Source: Trichoplax sp. H2 (lineage: Eukaryota > Placozoa > Uniplacotomia > Trichoplacea). Taken from it: a DNA stretch of 64,000 nucleotides. Within the stretch, counting starts at the first letter, position 1; every line of letters begins with the position of its first letter. The notes under the pieces are model-generated. The model made no database searches. It was not told the DNA's origin and saw only the letters and a list, made by a program, of their open reading frames with translations. A program made the translations under genes and the position numbers. Positions 25,388 through 38,039 of this stretch are shown here, piece by piece. The stretch spans positions 1-64,000 of the forward strand of contig NOWV01000166.1 in assembly GCA_003344405.1 (NCBI GenBank), read 5' to 3'.

Positions 25388-25766
25388 GTTAGCCAATATG
25401 AAAATCACTGTTATAGAAAATTTTTTCGTGTAGCTAGCTGATGTTGCTGATTCCAGGGCCTCTAATTCTAATTTGTGATCCAAGCGAGGGCAAGAGTCAG
25501 TGAGAAAGGGCAGAAATGCTGTACAGTACTGTACACTGTAATATAGTACAGTACAATACTGTACTGTAGTTCCTTCTAAAATACTGTACTGTACTGTAGC
25601 CTAACGTCACTAACTGCGCATATACAATTTTTAACAGTAAATTAGGTGCAACCTCTTAAGTCCTTCCTCTTTCGTCATCATAAGCTCTCTAGGCAAAACT
25701 TTCAGAAGCTAACCTTCATCTGTCAATTATTCTTCAACGGATCACTACCGGAGTGAGAGAATCAAA
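25388..25766. promoter_or_regulatory. short shared upstream region of C11orf98-like (-) and CDC26 (+)
   Basis: 379 bp separate the two start codons. The centre (about 25518-25605) is a cluster of TACTGTACTGTAC-type palindromes. Bidirectional promoter use is inferred from spacing and orientation. Confidence 0.45.
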
Positions 25767-26003
25767 ATGCTACCAGGAAAGCTGTCCAGGATTGAATTAA
25801 AAATGAACAACTTGCAAGAATTTGAAAATAGTAGGAAAAAAAATGATAAAGCTCAAGTCGAAATGGATGATAGTCTGAATGAGCAACAGCAGAGAAATGG
25901 TGGTGATCATGTTAAGGACAGAATTGCAAGACAACACGAAAGGATTGGCTACGTTCCTCAAGTAGTCACAAACGACGCCCATGTCAATATTCGTGAAAGT
26001 TAA
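25767..26003 (+). CDS. CDC26: anaphase-promoting complex subunit CDC26/APC12, intronless, 78 aa
   Basis: A small structural subunit of the APC/C ubiquitin ligase that stabilises the TPR subunit APC6/CDC16 through its N-terminus. The N-terminal block MLPGKLSRIELKMNNLQEFE matches the conserved start of CDC26 (MLRRKPTRLELK in human), where the extreme N-terminus sits in the APC6 TPR groove. The central part is polar and probably disordered, and RIGYVPQ near the C-terminus matches human RIGYKPQ. Length 78 aa versus 85 in human. Single exon. The open frame on the opposite strand is a shadow. Confidence 0.9.
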   Translation: MLPGKLSRIELKMNNLQEFENSRKKNDKAQVEMDDSLNEQQQRNGGDHVKDRIARQHERIGYVPQVVTNDAHVNIRES

Positions 26004-29000
26004 TGTGATAACCCTTCTAAAACTGGCGAAATACATGTTATTTATAAGCTCTTCTTACTGTATGCAAATTGCAATAATAATACGTGTTATAATTATTGTT
26101 CCGTAGACTCCACTGCCATGTACTGTAGTGTACTGTACATAAGATAGAATATTCATTAATGTATAAATGTATGGACACCAAAAATTATTCAGGATAACTG
26201 AAGTACATACTGCATACTAGAGTTGGATACTGTAAATTATAAACTACTCTGTCCTGTTAAACATCTGCTTCCATTATTACACCAACGGAGAATTTCGATA
26301 TTACAAACAAGAAATTTATGCTAGCAGCTAGTTTATACCCGCTGTTGAGGATGGTTGCATTTGTATCTTCTAATAAATTACACAGCTATCAATGTTACTG
26401 CAACGTGATAGATAGTACTATCGATAAAACTACTGTGATTAGTCATATACAATACTGTGCATGATTGTATTACTTAGTGGGCTGTGATTTGCTAATTTCT
26501 GTTGGCTGCGGTTAATGCGCAACTGGTGTAATGTCGAAGTAGTTTACTGATACTGCACTAGGCTTTGTATGGAATCACCGTTGCAACGATGCTCGCACTG
26601 TTTTTTTTATCACTGGATTTTGTAACATGATCAAAGTACTCATTACTAAATATACTTAACCGCAGTTCAGAAATCTAAAAGCTTTCTACTATCATGTATC
26701 TCTATCTCTAATGCGTGTCACTATGATCTACTAGTATTCATATTCTTAAAATGTAACGTCAAAAAATGTTAAAGAAAACAAGATTATACTACACGTATGC
26801 TGCCAGTTATACTTTCTATCGAGGCATACCGACTAAAAGTATGTTTATATGCCGACCTGCAGCGCCCTCTTCTCAATAGGAGCTCACGACATTAGAATAT
26901 CAACCAAGCCTATTGACGGGGCATAACCTCAACATGTTTCTCAACAACATCGATTCGTTTTAATATTTTCTAAATTTTATACTACTTACATCGAAAGAAG
27001 CGTTGTAATCATGTATTTACTATTTCAGGATTCTTTTTCTACATTTGCCTATAATTAAAAAAATTTACTATAATTACTACTGTAACCCTACTTGCTGTAC
27101 CTCACTAAAAAGCTAAAAATAAACAAAAAATAATACTGCAATATATTGTCGCGGAATGAAAAGTTGTCGAATATTTTATTAGTCTATTTCTATCTAGCCT
27201 TTTAAATTATGGCTCTTTACATGAGGATATAGCGTACATGAAATGACGCTATGTGCTCCAGGTCATATCCTACCTACTAAATGTCCAGGCGTTAACCTGA
27301 AAATTTCGTTCTTACATCCAAGCTTCTGTGATTACTCAGCAAAAAGCTAGAAGCGTATCTATTCGTAGGTAATCTCAACCATGGACTACTAGAAACTCTC
27401 CGACGTGATACTCCTCCACAATGAAAGGCCACATACGGCCATTGCATAATATTGCAACCGTAGTTACAATCACTGTTACAAAATATAAAATCTCTTACTG
27501 TCTTTACCTAAACCTTAATGCCAAATGCATTTCCTTTACAATAAAACGTATACATGCCTTCTGTAGTACATAGCAGTATTAAATGTCAGCATTGCAGATC
27601 GATAGTATGAGGTTCTCTGAAGATATTTGTCAAAGTGATTCATTATCATACGTATAAATAAAAGTATAATGCTGTCTTTAACTTCTATTGGTATGAACTG
27701 AACATCGATCACACATGGATCGTTGTAACAATCTTTTACAGACGTTAGAGTACTTTTTTGTTTACGAATAACTCTCCAGTCAATTAACATGTTGACAAAA
27801 CAAATTACAAATGATGTACATTTCCTGTAACTGAGGCATCATTTTCATAATTTATCATTTACACTGATATGGATCCATTCCAATATCACAATACTTTACA
27901 TATATTATATAACAATATACGCCAATAAAAAAAAAATCGCCATGCAGTCACGCCATTGCACTGTACTTTAATAAGATCTTATTCATATTGCTAAACGACT
28001 TAATTCCGACGAATTACATGCCATAGTATAAATTTATAGTATATGCATACTATAGACCTATGTTATCAGCCAATGAAAGGTGGAAAAGCAGCAACTTTTA
28101 ATGTTCAGAATTTTTTCTGTATTGTTAATTTTCTAATACAAACATCTTACCGTATTTTACTGTAATCTTATCGTTGGTGGCATAGCGAATTTTAAAGATG
28201 TAATAGCTCGTCTAATTAATTATCGTACTTAATACTATCGCTGTTAGCCACTAAAATTACTCCGACTTCTGCTTCCTGAATAGATTAGTTAATTGTTAGA
28301 CAAAAAGTCCTAATGAAAAATTGCTAATCCAAATCTAATCTACCCACAGTATGCTAATATGCAATACTGTACTATTTATATTATTCAATTCTACTAATAC
28401 CCATCTTTTATTTGCAAAATAAGAGCAAAGAGCAGACAAGCCGAAACAATCGCTTTGACATTACTATTTCGTATCGCTATAACCTCGAGAAATCGTTGCA
28501 GTATAAACAAGTCGATGACCTAGCATAATAGAGATTACCAAATTATGAATTTATTATCCCTCACGTAACAGCATAAAGACCTTGTAATGTTTGTCCTAAT
28601 GTTCCTTGCTGACAAAGATAATTATTGTGATAGCTATTTGACGTAATAAGTATTTTGTTAGGCTTAAATGATGGATTATGGATAGCACAAACATTGAACC
28701 TGACGCTATTTTTTTTAATTAATATTTTTAAATATTTTAGTCATAGCCTGTGCGATTATTGTATTAAGAAATTAATTTTCTTGACGTGCAAGTGGTAGTA
28801 AACGATTTACCCTATCCAAACCCTTTCAAGATCAGACGCGTCGGATTTGGAGATCATTTGAAAAAAATGCGAGCTTTGACTCTATTCCAGCAAGCTCACT
28901 GATTTTGTTGCAAAATTATTTATATAGTCACAAGTTGTATGGCATTGAAGATCTGCTACCTTCAGCATTTAGTTTATGAGAATAGATTTACACAACCCCA

Positions 29001-30549
29001 AAATTGACATACATGGATTTAATTTATTGCTATATAACGTTAGTAAAAGATAGTAAAGAACATACTGGCTCAAACACGTATTTAGATCGCTAGGAATCTT
29101 AATGGAACACGTAATTTTACTTTGACGATAGTCTCGTGTCTAGTTACTATCGAAACACAGACTCGTATCATAACAATCATGTTGATTAGCGTATGCTAGA
29201 ACTATAATATGGCTTGAATCTAAATCTACTTTAAAATAATATACATCCGGAATCAGGAGTATAAATTACATGTAAATAATAAATACTCAAGTATATAAGT
29301 AGGCTGATAATTAATAGTTTTCGTAATAAAATATTACTTCACTTGATATTCTATCATGAGAGAAATGCTTGTAAATAATAAAATTGAATGATTGGAATAA
29401 ATACTTTGAGACAGCTTTGTGTCAATATCATGGAACAAAAGCATTCTGTTTAAACAATTAATATTTCTGCAAGATTAAAGCCTAAACTAAAAAAATACTC
29501 GAAGTATATTCGTACTCTCGAGATTTAAATCTGTATGGTGATCAACTTTACAAAAATAATCATAAATATAAAGTGTAAAAAGCAATAACAAACTTATACA
29601 GTAAATTCTTTTTAATTTATTCATGGTGCTTTCTTCAAGCCAATTAAAATAGGGTATAATATATGTTTCGACAGGAAGATTGTTTAATCAAGTGACTGTT
29701 ATTCAATTATTATATAAAATTAGTTGTTAAAATAGCAATTGCTAGTTACTAAGTACAATTTGTAGAAATTTTTATCCAGTCTATCGCACTAGTGTCAAAT
29801 GACTGGCGTCTATACCTATCGGCGCCAGCGACGCAAAGAAAACAATTCATATGTCTCTCGCTAATGCCAGACGAATATTATCTGAAAATTTAGTACGTAT
29901 TTATTATCACACAACTTTAATCGAGCTTTAGTAGCAGGAACAAATCTTCGTTGACAACCTAACCTTCCTATTTTGATTACTACAACACCCGTTGAAACAA
30001 GTTTCTAATTCTCTGTACTGAAAGTTAAAAATTCTTGTAGCAGCTTATTCGTGATTTTATCGAAAATCTATCTCTACCTACCATAATATCTCGGCCTACC
30101 CTTTCTGTAATTAGCCATTTAGAATACGTGGAGTATCAGTCTTTTATCCAAAATTTAGTGCTTCGAATTTCTTAATCTTTACCCATCTTTGCGCGAAGCA
30201 AATAGATTTTCAAAACTTCAAGTAATTACCCGAAAAATAAAGTTAAGGTAAATATTAATAGAAGTACCATTTTAACGCCATTTAGTAAAGAAAATTTTTG
30301 GTGGTATTGGTCCGATCAATTATAATTATATTATATAATAATTATCTGTTTTATGAGTAGAGCATAGTACCTACTGTACAGGAAAGTGATGCAAAAGTAG
30401 GAATTGTTATACAGTATAGTGTATAGTTCAGACAATTTACAGTTAACGATGAAAAGTAAGATCGCCTGTAAATGTAAACTTAGTTACCTCGTGATTTAGT
30501 GATATCAATTTTATCGTTTCATTCTGGCTAAAGAATCGATCATCACAAA
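26004..30549. other. long intergenic region, CDC26 to decarboxylase homologue
   Basis: 4.5 kb without a supported gene. It contains one arm of the hairpin family (27379-27394) and scattered short GTAC palindromes (about 26120-26150). The 84-codon minus frame at 27536-27790 and a 45-codon plus frame at 28768-28902 show no splice context or similarity. Confidence 0.45.
27379..27394. repeat. single arm of the CATGGACTACTAGAA hairpin family
   Basis: CCATGGACTACTAGAA occurs here without a matching second arm within 100 bases, so this is a solo or decayed copy. Confidence 0.55.
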
Positions 30550-33500
30550 ATGGAATTGGACACTATTGAAGAATTTCGTAGAAACGGCAAATCAGTCATT
30601 GATTTCATTGCCGATTATTTCACTACCTTGCACATGGATGAAGTTCCTCCTTTATCAGAAGTTCCACCAGGCTATTTGCGCTCTTATATTCCGAATGAGG
30701 CACCTGAAGAAGGCGAAGACTGGCAAACTATCATGGAAGATGTAGAGGAAGCTATCCTACCGGGGGTACTGTTAAATATTGTATTCTAAGATCTTAAACT
30801 ATGTAAATGGAGTTATTATACACTCTGATAGAAAGTCCACCATTATCATAATGCTTTCGTTTCCAGTTTTTATTTTTTCCGTTTTTCTCTTGTACTAGAT
30901 TGAGCGCATTGAACTAGGGGTTTTATATTATCGCACCGCAGATTTTAAATAATAGATTATACTTCGTTCTTATATATTTCAGTTTTCGATCCTGTATCAG
31001 TTCTAGATATGTATAGCTTACCTTTAGTGATTAGCTATACCTACTTGCTTATGACGTCCCGTAATATGCTTAACTTCCGCAGTAGTGGTAGTTTTATAGC
31101 TCTCAGTTTCTCGCTATAAAATTTGTAAAATATGGTATAAACCTTATTCTAATAGTAGAAAGCTCTTACAACCGCAGCTGTAGTAATTTTACCAAATTAA
31201 TGATATATATTTAATTTTGTTATTTGATTATGATGTTTATTAATACTGTATATCAAAGCAACCTAAAACTAGAATATCCTACTTCCGTACAACTAATTAG
31301 AAAAGAATTAACAATCTTGCACTTTTCATCGCCGTGTTACTAAATCGTTGATGACATTGCTTTGAAAACATCATATTTATCCGACCCTGACGGAGTTCGC
31401 TAAAAGTAAGTTGTACTTATCTATTTATGATCACAGGTTACCCATTGGAACAGTCGTCACTTTCATGCTTACTTCCCACATGGCCTGAGTTATCAGGCAA
31501 TGCTAGCAGAGCTACTAGGGACAGCTTTTGGTATGGTTGGATTTACTTGGGTACGGCAGTAACGCTATATATTAATTTTTACCGTACAAACTAAACTTAA
31601 AAAATGCGCTATATGACAGTGTATAGCTCTTTCGGTCAATATTATTAGACCCTAAAATAATAAGTGTCTATGATATTAGATGTGTAACTTCAGCACAGAG
31701 CATCTCAACACAAATTGAGCTACTAAACATTTTTAAGACATTTATAATCTCAGTACCCCTTTTCTTCACAGAAAGCTGGACCTGTGTCAACTGAACTTGA
31801 AACTATAGTCACTAATTGGCTAGGTAATATTGAAAAAGAACTACAGCACATAAATTGTATTGATTAATGCATATACAAAAAGTAACCAGAGATGGAGTGA
31901 CCGCTACGATAAGATTAAATTTGTACTCTATGTTTATTGTTGTAGTATGTTCGAATTTAATCATGAGCACTTTTGTTACGACAATTACCCTCAGTTACAT
32001 CTTCATTTTTTCTTCTAGGTGAACTAATTAATTTACCAGACGAATATTTGACTTACAGTAGCACACATTGTAAGGGTGGTGGTGTATTATTGGTAAGAAT
32101 ACTGTTTAGATACAAATTATGGTAATCATAGGAGATATTACATGATTTAAATAATAATATGTAACTACTCAAATAACTTCTATGAAATTTTTATGCAAAA
32201 TATCATGCAACGTAAGGATAGAAAAAATATAAATACAATTTGTAGCCTTGAATTTGATAAGATTTTTCATGTTTTATCTAGAGCTCAGCATCAGATTGCT
32301 TGATGTCGGCACTAATTGCTGCAAGGTATAAAAGGATTGAGACAATGAGGGCTAAACACTACCGTGGTTTTGATTCCAGTAAACTGTTGGGGAAATTTAT
32401 TGTGTATACTTCAGAACAAGTATGTACGATAGTTCAATATTTTTCCAATTGCTAAGGGCAGTAATAGATGCTAGACAACACAGTCTACATAGCAATAACT
32501 ATACTTGCGTATGTTTTCCCCACTATGCATAAATTTATATTGATTTTGGCTTGTACGATTGCAATATCAAGATTAACGTCTCAGTAGAGAAAGTATGTAT
32601 GGCAATGAAAATTAAAGTCAAAAAGCTAGAAACTGATGATTCCTTTGCTGTCCGAGGAGAAGTCCTTGATAAAGCAATCGAGGTAGTATGAAATGCGTAC
32701 TATAATTAAGTTTTATAGACATTCATAGAAGTTTGTTCTAGAGTCGTGTCAGTTGGATTGTACAAATTTCCTGCAATACTTGCTTCCAACTACTAGTGTA
32801 TTATAGTCATTATGAAGTACACCGCACTGTTTACTTGCTATTAAAGCTGTACCTGTATGTATTATGTTGCATTTTTAGGAAGATAAAGAAGAAGGCTTAA
32901 TTCCTTTGGCGGTACGCAATATTATTGTAGATTTACAGATTCATGATTAAAGCTATAATCAGTATAATTAGAAAGAAACTACAATTAAGCGATAAGTTAC
33001 TCATTCTTGTCAACCTTTCCATGAATCAGTCATCTTTTGTGCTCTTTTAAAGAACGTTCACCTAAATGATTCACTAACTTAGGAAATTTTCCAATTCTCA
33101 TTTTTGATACCAATAGGTTTGCGCTACAATGGGAACAACAGACTGTTGCGCTATTGATAACTTAGCTGAAATAGGACCAATCTGTAAGAGCTGATCATAT
33201 ATTAGTATATATTGTTAAATTGCTTTATCTACGATCGATAGGGATTAATGTTCGCCTGTTCAATCGTTGTTAGGCCAACGAGAACACGTTTGGCTACATG
33301 TAGATGCAGCTTATGCTGGCGGTGCTTTAGTTTGCCCGGAATATCACCACTGGTTGGATGGCGTGGAAGTAAGTTGAAATGGTTACTATTAGTTATAGGG
33401 CAAAAATACTACCTTATCGCATATTTACATATAGAAAATTGTACCAATGTCTATTCACTTCTAATGTCAATATATTTTCTCTATTTATTTACTTTCCTTT

Positions 33501-35146
33501 TCGGTATAGTACACCGATTCCTTTTGTGTCAGCCCACAAAAATTAATGTTAAACACATATGGTTCTGCCCTCTGGTAATCATTTTTTTAGTTTGAGATAT
33601 GTAGGAGTGGTTTTTATGACTTTATTTAGAAATTTTGAATTAGCTTTGGCTAAAGAAACTGAGAATGTACATTCTTGTATAATAATATATTCATAGCAAA
33701 TTTATTTCTTTTTAATATAGGGTAAAGAATCGTCTCATATTAAATCACGCTGTAAATCAGTTTGAAGAACCAATGTACTTACATGGCAGAAGAGGAAGTA
33801 GCATTTCTGGTGAATGGCATCTAAGAGCTTGTAGCTTCAGCGCAAAATACCGACAAAATATTGAACAATGTGAATGTAGGTTTTACGAAAGCAATTAGTG
33901 CTGTATTTTATTGAGCTATTTTTTCCTGTCTACGCTATATAATATGCATTTGTAACTCGGTTTCTTCACTTTTAACACATATCCTCTATACATTAATTCA
34001 CAATTCGGCTAAGCAAGGCAGGATAACAAACTTTAAGGTATTGAATTAGTGATATGTCATGAGTTTATTCCCCTTTACTAATATTTTAAAGTAAAGCTAG
34101 ATTCAACTCTTAAACACTCCTTAATTAATAAATTATATGTTAGGATTGGCAAGTTCCATTAAGTCGAAGGTTCTCTTCGCTTAATCTCTGGATAGTATTA
34201 CGAAGTTATGGTCGTACTGGATTGCAAGAACATGTACGCAAGGTAATATTTTAGCCTCGTAGGGGTATAGCTACATCAACATAAAATTTTATTCCTTTAC
34301 ACGGAAGGTAGTTTAAAAAAATTGTGTGCTTGATATTTCTATTTAAAAAGTAATTGTTTCTTATATTAAAAAATAACAAAATTAACACAATATGTGATTT
34401 TGGGATATTTAACATATAGCATGTTCGACTTGCTGGGATGTTTGCTGATTTTGTTCGAATGGATGCTAGATTTGAGCTAGCAGCTAAGCCAACTCTTGGT
34501 TTAGTATGCTTTCGGCTAAAGGTATGTATTACTAAGAAAATCACAACACAACTTCTTCGCAATCTCATAGCAATACTAAAGTATGCTTTTACAGTACCTG
34601 TTACTGTACAGTAATTAGCACAATATCGGTGAAATATCGTAATCATAAGTTAATACTTACCGTAGCTACCACGTATATAATCCCATAGTATCAGCGTAAT
34701 ATAGCCATCCTACAGAAGTTATTTTAAAAATTGTAACTAGCCATAAAAAAAATCTTAAATGATACTTGAAAGTATAACGTTCAATAAATCATCGGTTTAT
34801 TGGCTAGTCTTAATTTAAAGTTTGGTATTTAAAATTTAACAAATCGTTGCTGCTATAAAATGTGGCCCTTTAGAAACATATTCGTTTTAAATTTATGTGG
34901 TCTTTATAAGAATCTTATTTTAATTTTTTTGAATATTTACCTTTACAGGGGGCGAGTAGCTTAAATGAGGCATTTCTGGATTCAGTCAATAATACTGGTA
35001 AGCTCCATTTGACGCCAACAACATTGAGAGGAAAATCGGCTATTCGATTTTGCATCTGTTCCAACATTACCAATGACGCCGATGTTCGTTTCGCTTGGCA
35101 AGTTATTGAAGAAGTAGTAGAAGAGTATGCTGACGACTTAATGTAA
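30550..35146 (+). CDS. aromatic-L-amino-acid decarboxylase homologue with altered active site, 15 exons, 512 aa
   Basis: A group II PLP-dependent decarboxylase (DDC/HDC/TDC relative; DDC makes dopamine and serotonin from L-DOPA and 5-HTP). Exons: 30550-30765, 31437-31550, 31772-31823, 32019-32092, 32282-32419, 32572-32682, 32879-32911, 33117-33183, 33274-33368, 33510-33574, 33721-33875, 34018-34037, 34144-34242, 34420-34521, 34949-35146. All phases agree. Conserved blocks: N-terminal [64 protein letters not shown] (PLP-ring Asp279), [12 protein letters not shown]. The PLP lysine is K311, and the flexible-loop Tyr of PMYLH (Y341) is kept. Two key sites differ from canonical DDC: EQ-INVSVEK replaces DQ-AHSSVEK, so the cofactor-stacking His becomes Asn200; and SPQKL replaces NPHKW around the lysine. 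No stop or frameshift. The enzyme is therefore probably intact but may not be an ordinary decarboxylase. Confidence 0.9.
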
Positions 35147-36962
35147 ATGATTTTTATACTGCTAGTGTGATAATCAAAATTCAACGAGTTAATAGTTCGC
35201 TTTATATGCCTAAAATGCTAGGTACTTCAGTATGCATGATAGCAGCACTATAGTTTCAGTCAGTATTGACTGAACAAATATACATGTGTTAATGTAAATC
35301 TTTGAATTTCTTAGATAGTGCTGTACCCACCTAATCTTTTAATGCTCTACATGCTTCGGCATACAATTTGTTTCTCGATAGTATGAGTGTAGTGAATCAG
35401 ATTTTCTCCCTCTATTATGACGTTATAAAGCAGGCGTAATGTTCTTTTAAATGTTATCCTTACTTATGCAAAATGTTGATTAAGTGCATATGGAATTCAA
35501 ATTTAAGTTTTGTTTGATGCATATGAAAAAAGTAATATCGTAGGATTCAGGGTTCACAGTCAGTTGCACTTTCTGTTTATACCGTGGCGAATATATCCGA
35601 TTTTGCCACATATTCAACATTCAACATGTAGTTACTGTTACAATCAAGGCGTGTAATTATGTTGCGCATCTTATTGCAGTATCAATGCAATATAAATAAG
35701 AGTATATATTTTTCTATATGTATACGTAGTAATATCACATAAGTAACTACGCACAATTGCAAATTCTTATATCATAGCTACTGAGTATGTACACTCAAAA
35801 CGTATAACAATGTGAATATTAGCTAATTGTGATATGCTATGTGTGTTCGAGTGTAATACTGTACGCATTATCTATCATAGAACATATAGCTTTAATATAT
35901 GCGCATTTTGTGTGCGATATAATTGATTTTGGCTTATTACCTTTGGCTGCTTTACTCAAATGACTGCTTCAGTATACGAAATACTGTGCTGCATATAATA
36001 ATTGTCCTTACATAACTGTATAGTAATGATGACATTGTTGTATACAGCTAAACTTTTGAGCTATTTTCTTGGTCAAAGTCATATGAAAATTCTGATTCTA
36101 CAGGTTGATCAGTTTACCGATATATATTTAATATAATTGTTCCAAATTAATTTCCCTGACGTTAATTATGTGGTTAATTTCTATATTGGTCGAAATGAAA
36201 ATGATGTATTTTTCAATTACTACCTGTTGTGAAATCCTACTTTGCTCAATTATCAATCTTAATAAATAGAAATATTCAATTAGCTCTGCCCGCATACTTG
36301 TATGACAACAGCTAAGAAAAATTACAATATTAATATGATTTGATAAAAAAGATGTGACGTTGACTGGAATTGATAAAATGTAATTGAGTAGTTTGACGGA
36401 CCAAATTTAACAGTCATCGAGCATGGAATATGGGGCACCAGGCTCATTCATACTAGCTCTTTCTGCATAATAGTGGGGAAAGGATACCATTAGTCTAGTG
36501 CATCACTTCCATAGAGTAGAATACAATAGAGCTTCTGTATAACTTAGCTATCACAAGATAGTTTCCAAGTTTATTGAATAGATGTACAGTATGTAAAACA
36601 GGAGCTGAAAAATTATCTCTCCAAATATCATCGAGTAACAAGCCTACTCGTTTGTATTTATTGCTAAAAATACCCTTACCGAAAATTAGATATAATGTCT
36701 TTACAGTTGTTGCATTGCTGCATGAATTATGTATAAGAGTTGTGCAATATTCCCCCAAATCTTTTCAAATATACGAGTAGTCGTTACCGTGATAAAATAC
36801 TACAGCAATATTGTGGTTTGTAACATGAATTTTAAAGCAAGATCAAGGTATCGAGCAACTATCAAAATACAGAGTATGAGTACAAGTACTATCAATTGCT
36901 ATTAACTTTATATGGATAATGACAGGTTGGGAAATTTAAAGTATGTATTCTCGTAAAAGCGT
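35147..36962. other. intergenic, decarboxylase homologue to MSRA
   Basis: 1.8 kb, AT-rich. Two overlapping opposite-strand open frames at 36495-36780 (87 and 68 codons) lack similarity and splice context. Nothing else seen. Confidence 0.45.
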
Positions 36963-37496
36963 TTACAAAAGTCCTTTACGCTTAGCAATATACTTTTGAT
37001 GGTAGTCTTCCGCGTTATAAAAGGTAGAAGAAGGAATGATGTCAGTCACAGCCTTAATACCTTTCTTGATAAGGGCATCTTTGGTTTGATGAGCGAGTTT
37101 TTCTTGTTCTTTGTTGGCGTAGAATATAACAGATCGATATTGTCTACCCACATCGGGGCCTTGACGATTTACCGTGGTAGGATCGTGGGCCTTCCAGAAT
37201 ACGTCCAACAGTTCTTTATAAGTTATTTGCTCGGGATTGAAGTCTATTTTAACGACTTCAGCATGGCCAGTCTTGTCAGCACAGATTTGTTCATACGTGG
37301 GATTGACTGTGTCACCACCAGCGTAGCCGACGGTAGTTTCTTGGACACCTTTTAGTGTCCGAAACTTTTCTTCTACACCCCAAAAGCAACCAGCACCAAA
37401 CACAGCTGTTGAAGTCATTTTCCTGAGTAAAATTCGAGAGATAATTGAATTGGATTGCAATCGGTAAGAATTCAAATAGGCTAATGACCGTAACAT
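36963..37496 (-). CDS. MSRA: peptide methionine-S-sulfoxide reductase MsrA, intronless, 177 aa
   Basis: Reduces methionine-S-sulfoxide in proteins and free Met, using a catalytic Cys and thioredoxin. The single exon contains the signature FGAGCFWGVEEKF with catalytic Cys37, then VGYAGGD, HAEVVKIDF, FWKAHDPTT, GPDVGRQYRSVIFY and AEDYHQKY. The 26 residues before Met27 are basic and hydroxyl-rich, lacking acids, so the long form may be mitochondrial and a start at Met27 cytosolic; animal MSRA is often dual-targeted. The only other cysteine is Cys72. The C-terminus (YIAKRKGLL) has no resolving cysteine, unlike vertebrate MSRA. Lack of introns contrasts with the intron-rich neighbours. Confidence 0.94.
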   Translation of the reverse strand: MLRSLAYLNSYRLQSNSIISRILLRKMTSTAVFGAGCFWGVEEKFRTLKGVQETTVGYAGGDTVNPTYEQICADKTGHAEVVKIDFNPEQITYKELLDVFWKAHDPTTVNRQGPDVGRQYRSVIFYANKEQEKLAHQTKDALIKKGIKAVTDIIPSSTFYNAEDYHQKYIAKRKGLL

Positions 37497-37532
37497 AATC
37501 GAATTGAATATTATACAATATACTTTTCTATA

Positions 37533-37879
37533 TCATGAAAGGGCAGGATCGCTAAATCCGGCAATGGTACAATAGTACCAGCTACCGGCAGGGATTGTCA
37601 TTAGGTCATTGGCTGTACCAGTCGTTGGTTGTGCTCTGTCATCATTGCGAATGCAAAATCACCATGAGTCGGTCCATCCGACCCACTCAACACTGTTGTG
37701 TTCGAACCTTTCTCAGGTCTTACAGTACGTACATTAAAATAGTAGCGTTCTGTCGCTTCTTGGACAGAGAGACTTACAGTATGCAGTAGACCTGAATGTA
37801 CTACATAAACAGGACAACTAGCTGAATCAATCACAAAAGTGAATCTCAAAATAATAATAATCTCCAGTAATAATCTCAA
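37533..37879 (-). pseudogene. unidentified coding-like stretch broken by a frame change
   Basis: Minus strand: an open frame from 37879 to 37601 reads a hydrophobic stretch (IIIILRFTFVI) and then about 70 residues of ordinary composition (CPVYVVHSGLLHTVSL, TERYYFNVRTVRPEKG). It ends LVQPMT then stop. In a neighbouring frame the sequence goes on as NDLMTIPAGSWYYCTIAGF to a stop at 37533, only 37 bases before the MSRA start. Upstream, a further open stretch (about 38106-37893) ends near a GTTAGA donor-like site. This looks like the remains of a secreted or Ig-like protein exon, or an exon with a sequencing error. No ATG heads the main frame, and I recognise no family. Confidence 0.25.
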
Positions 37880-38039
37880 ATAATTTTATATCATTGCACT
37901 AGTCTAACGACTCTAACCTCGCTCCGTCGTTCGTCATAATTGAACGTACTATCAAGCTGGACTAACTGTATACTTTTGACTGTACTATTTGAACAGTCAC
38001 TCATTCGATCAGTTGCATTGATCTTGGCATTCATAGTCA

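Noticed and set aside
27536-27790. 84-codon minus-strand frame
   Set aside because: No similarity, no splice-supported neighbours, and composition like surrounding intergenic DNA.
28768-28902. 45-codon plus frame with coding-like composition
   Set aside because: No ATG, no convincing acceptor or donor, and no recognised family.
33248-33595. 115-codon plus frame inside the decarboxylase gene
   Set aside because: It is a different frame over exon 9, an intron and exon 10; the spliced frame gives the conserved protein.
36495-36780. Two opposite-strand frames of 87 and 68 codons
   Set aside because: They overlap each other and show no recognised motif or exon context.
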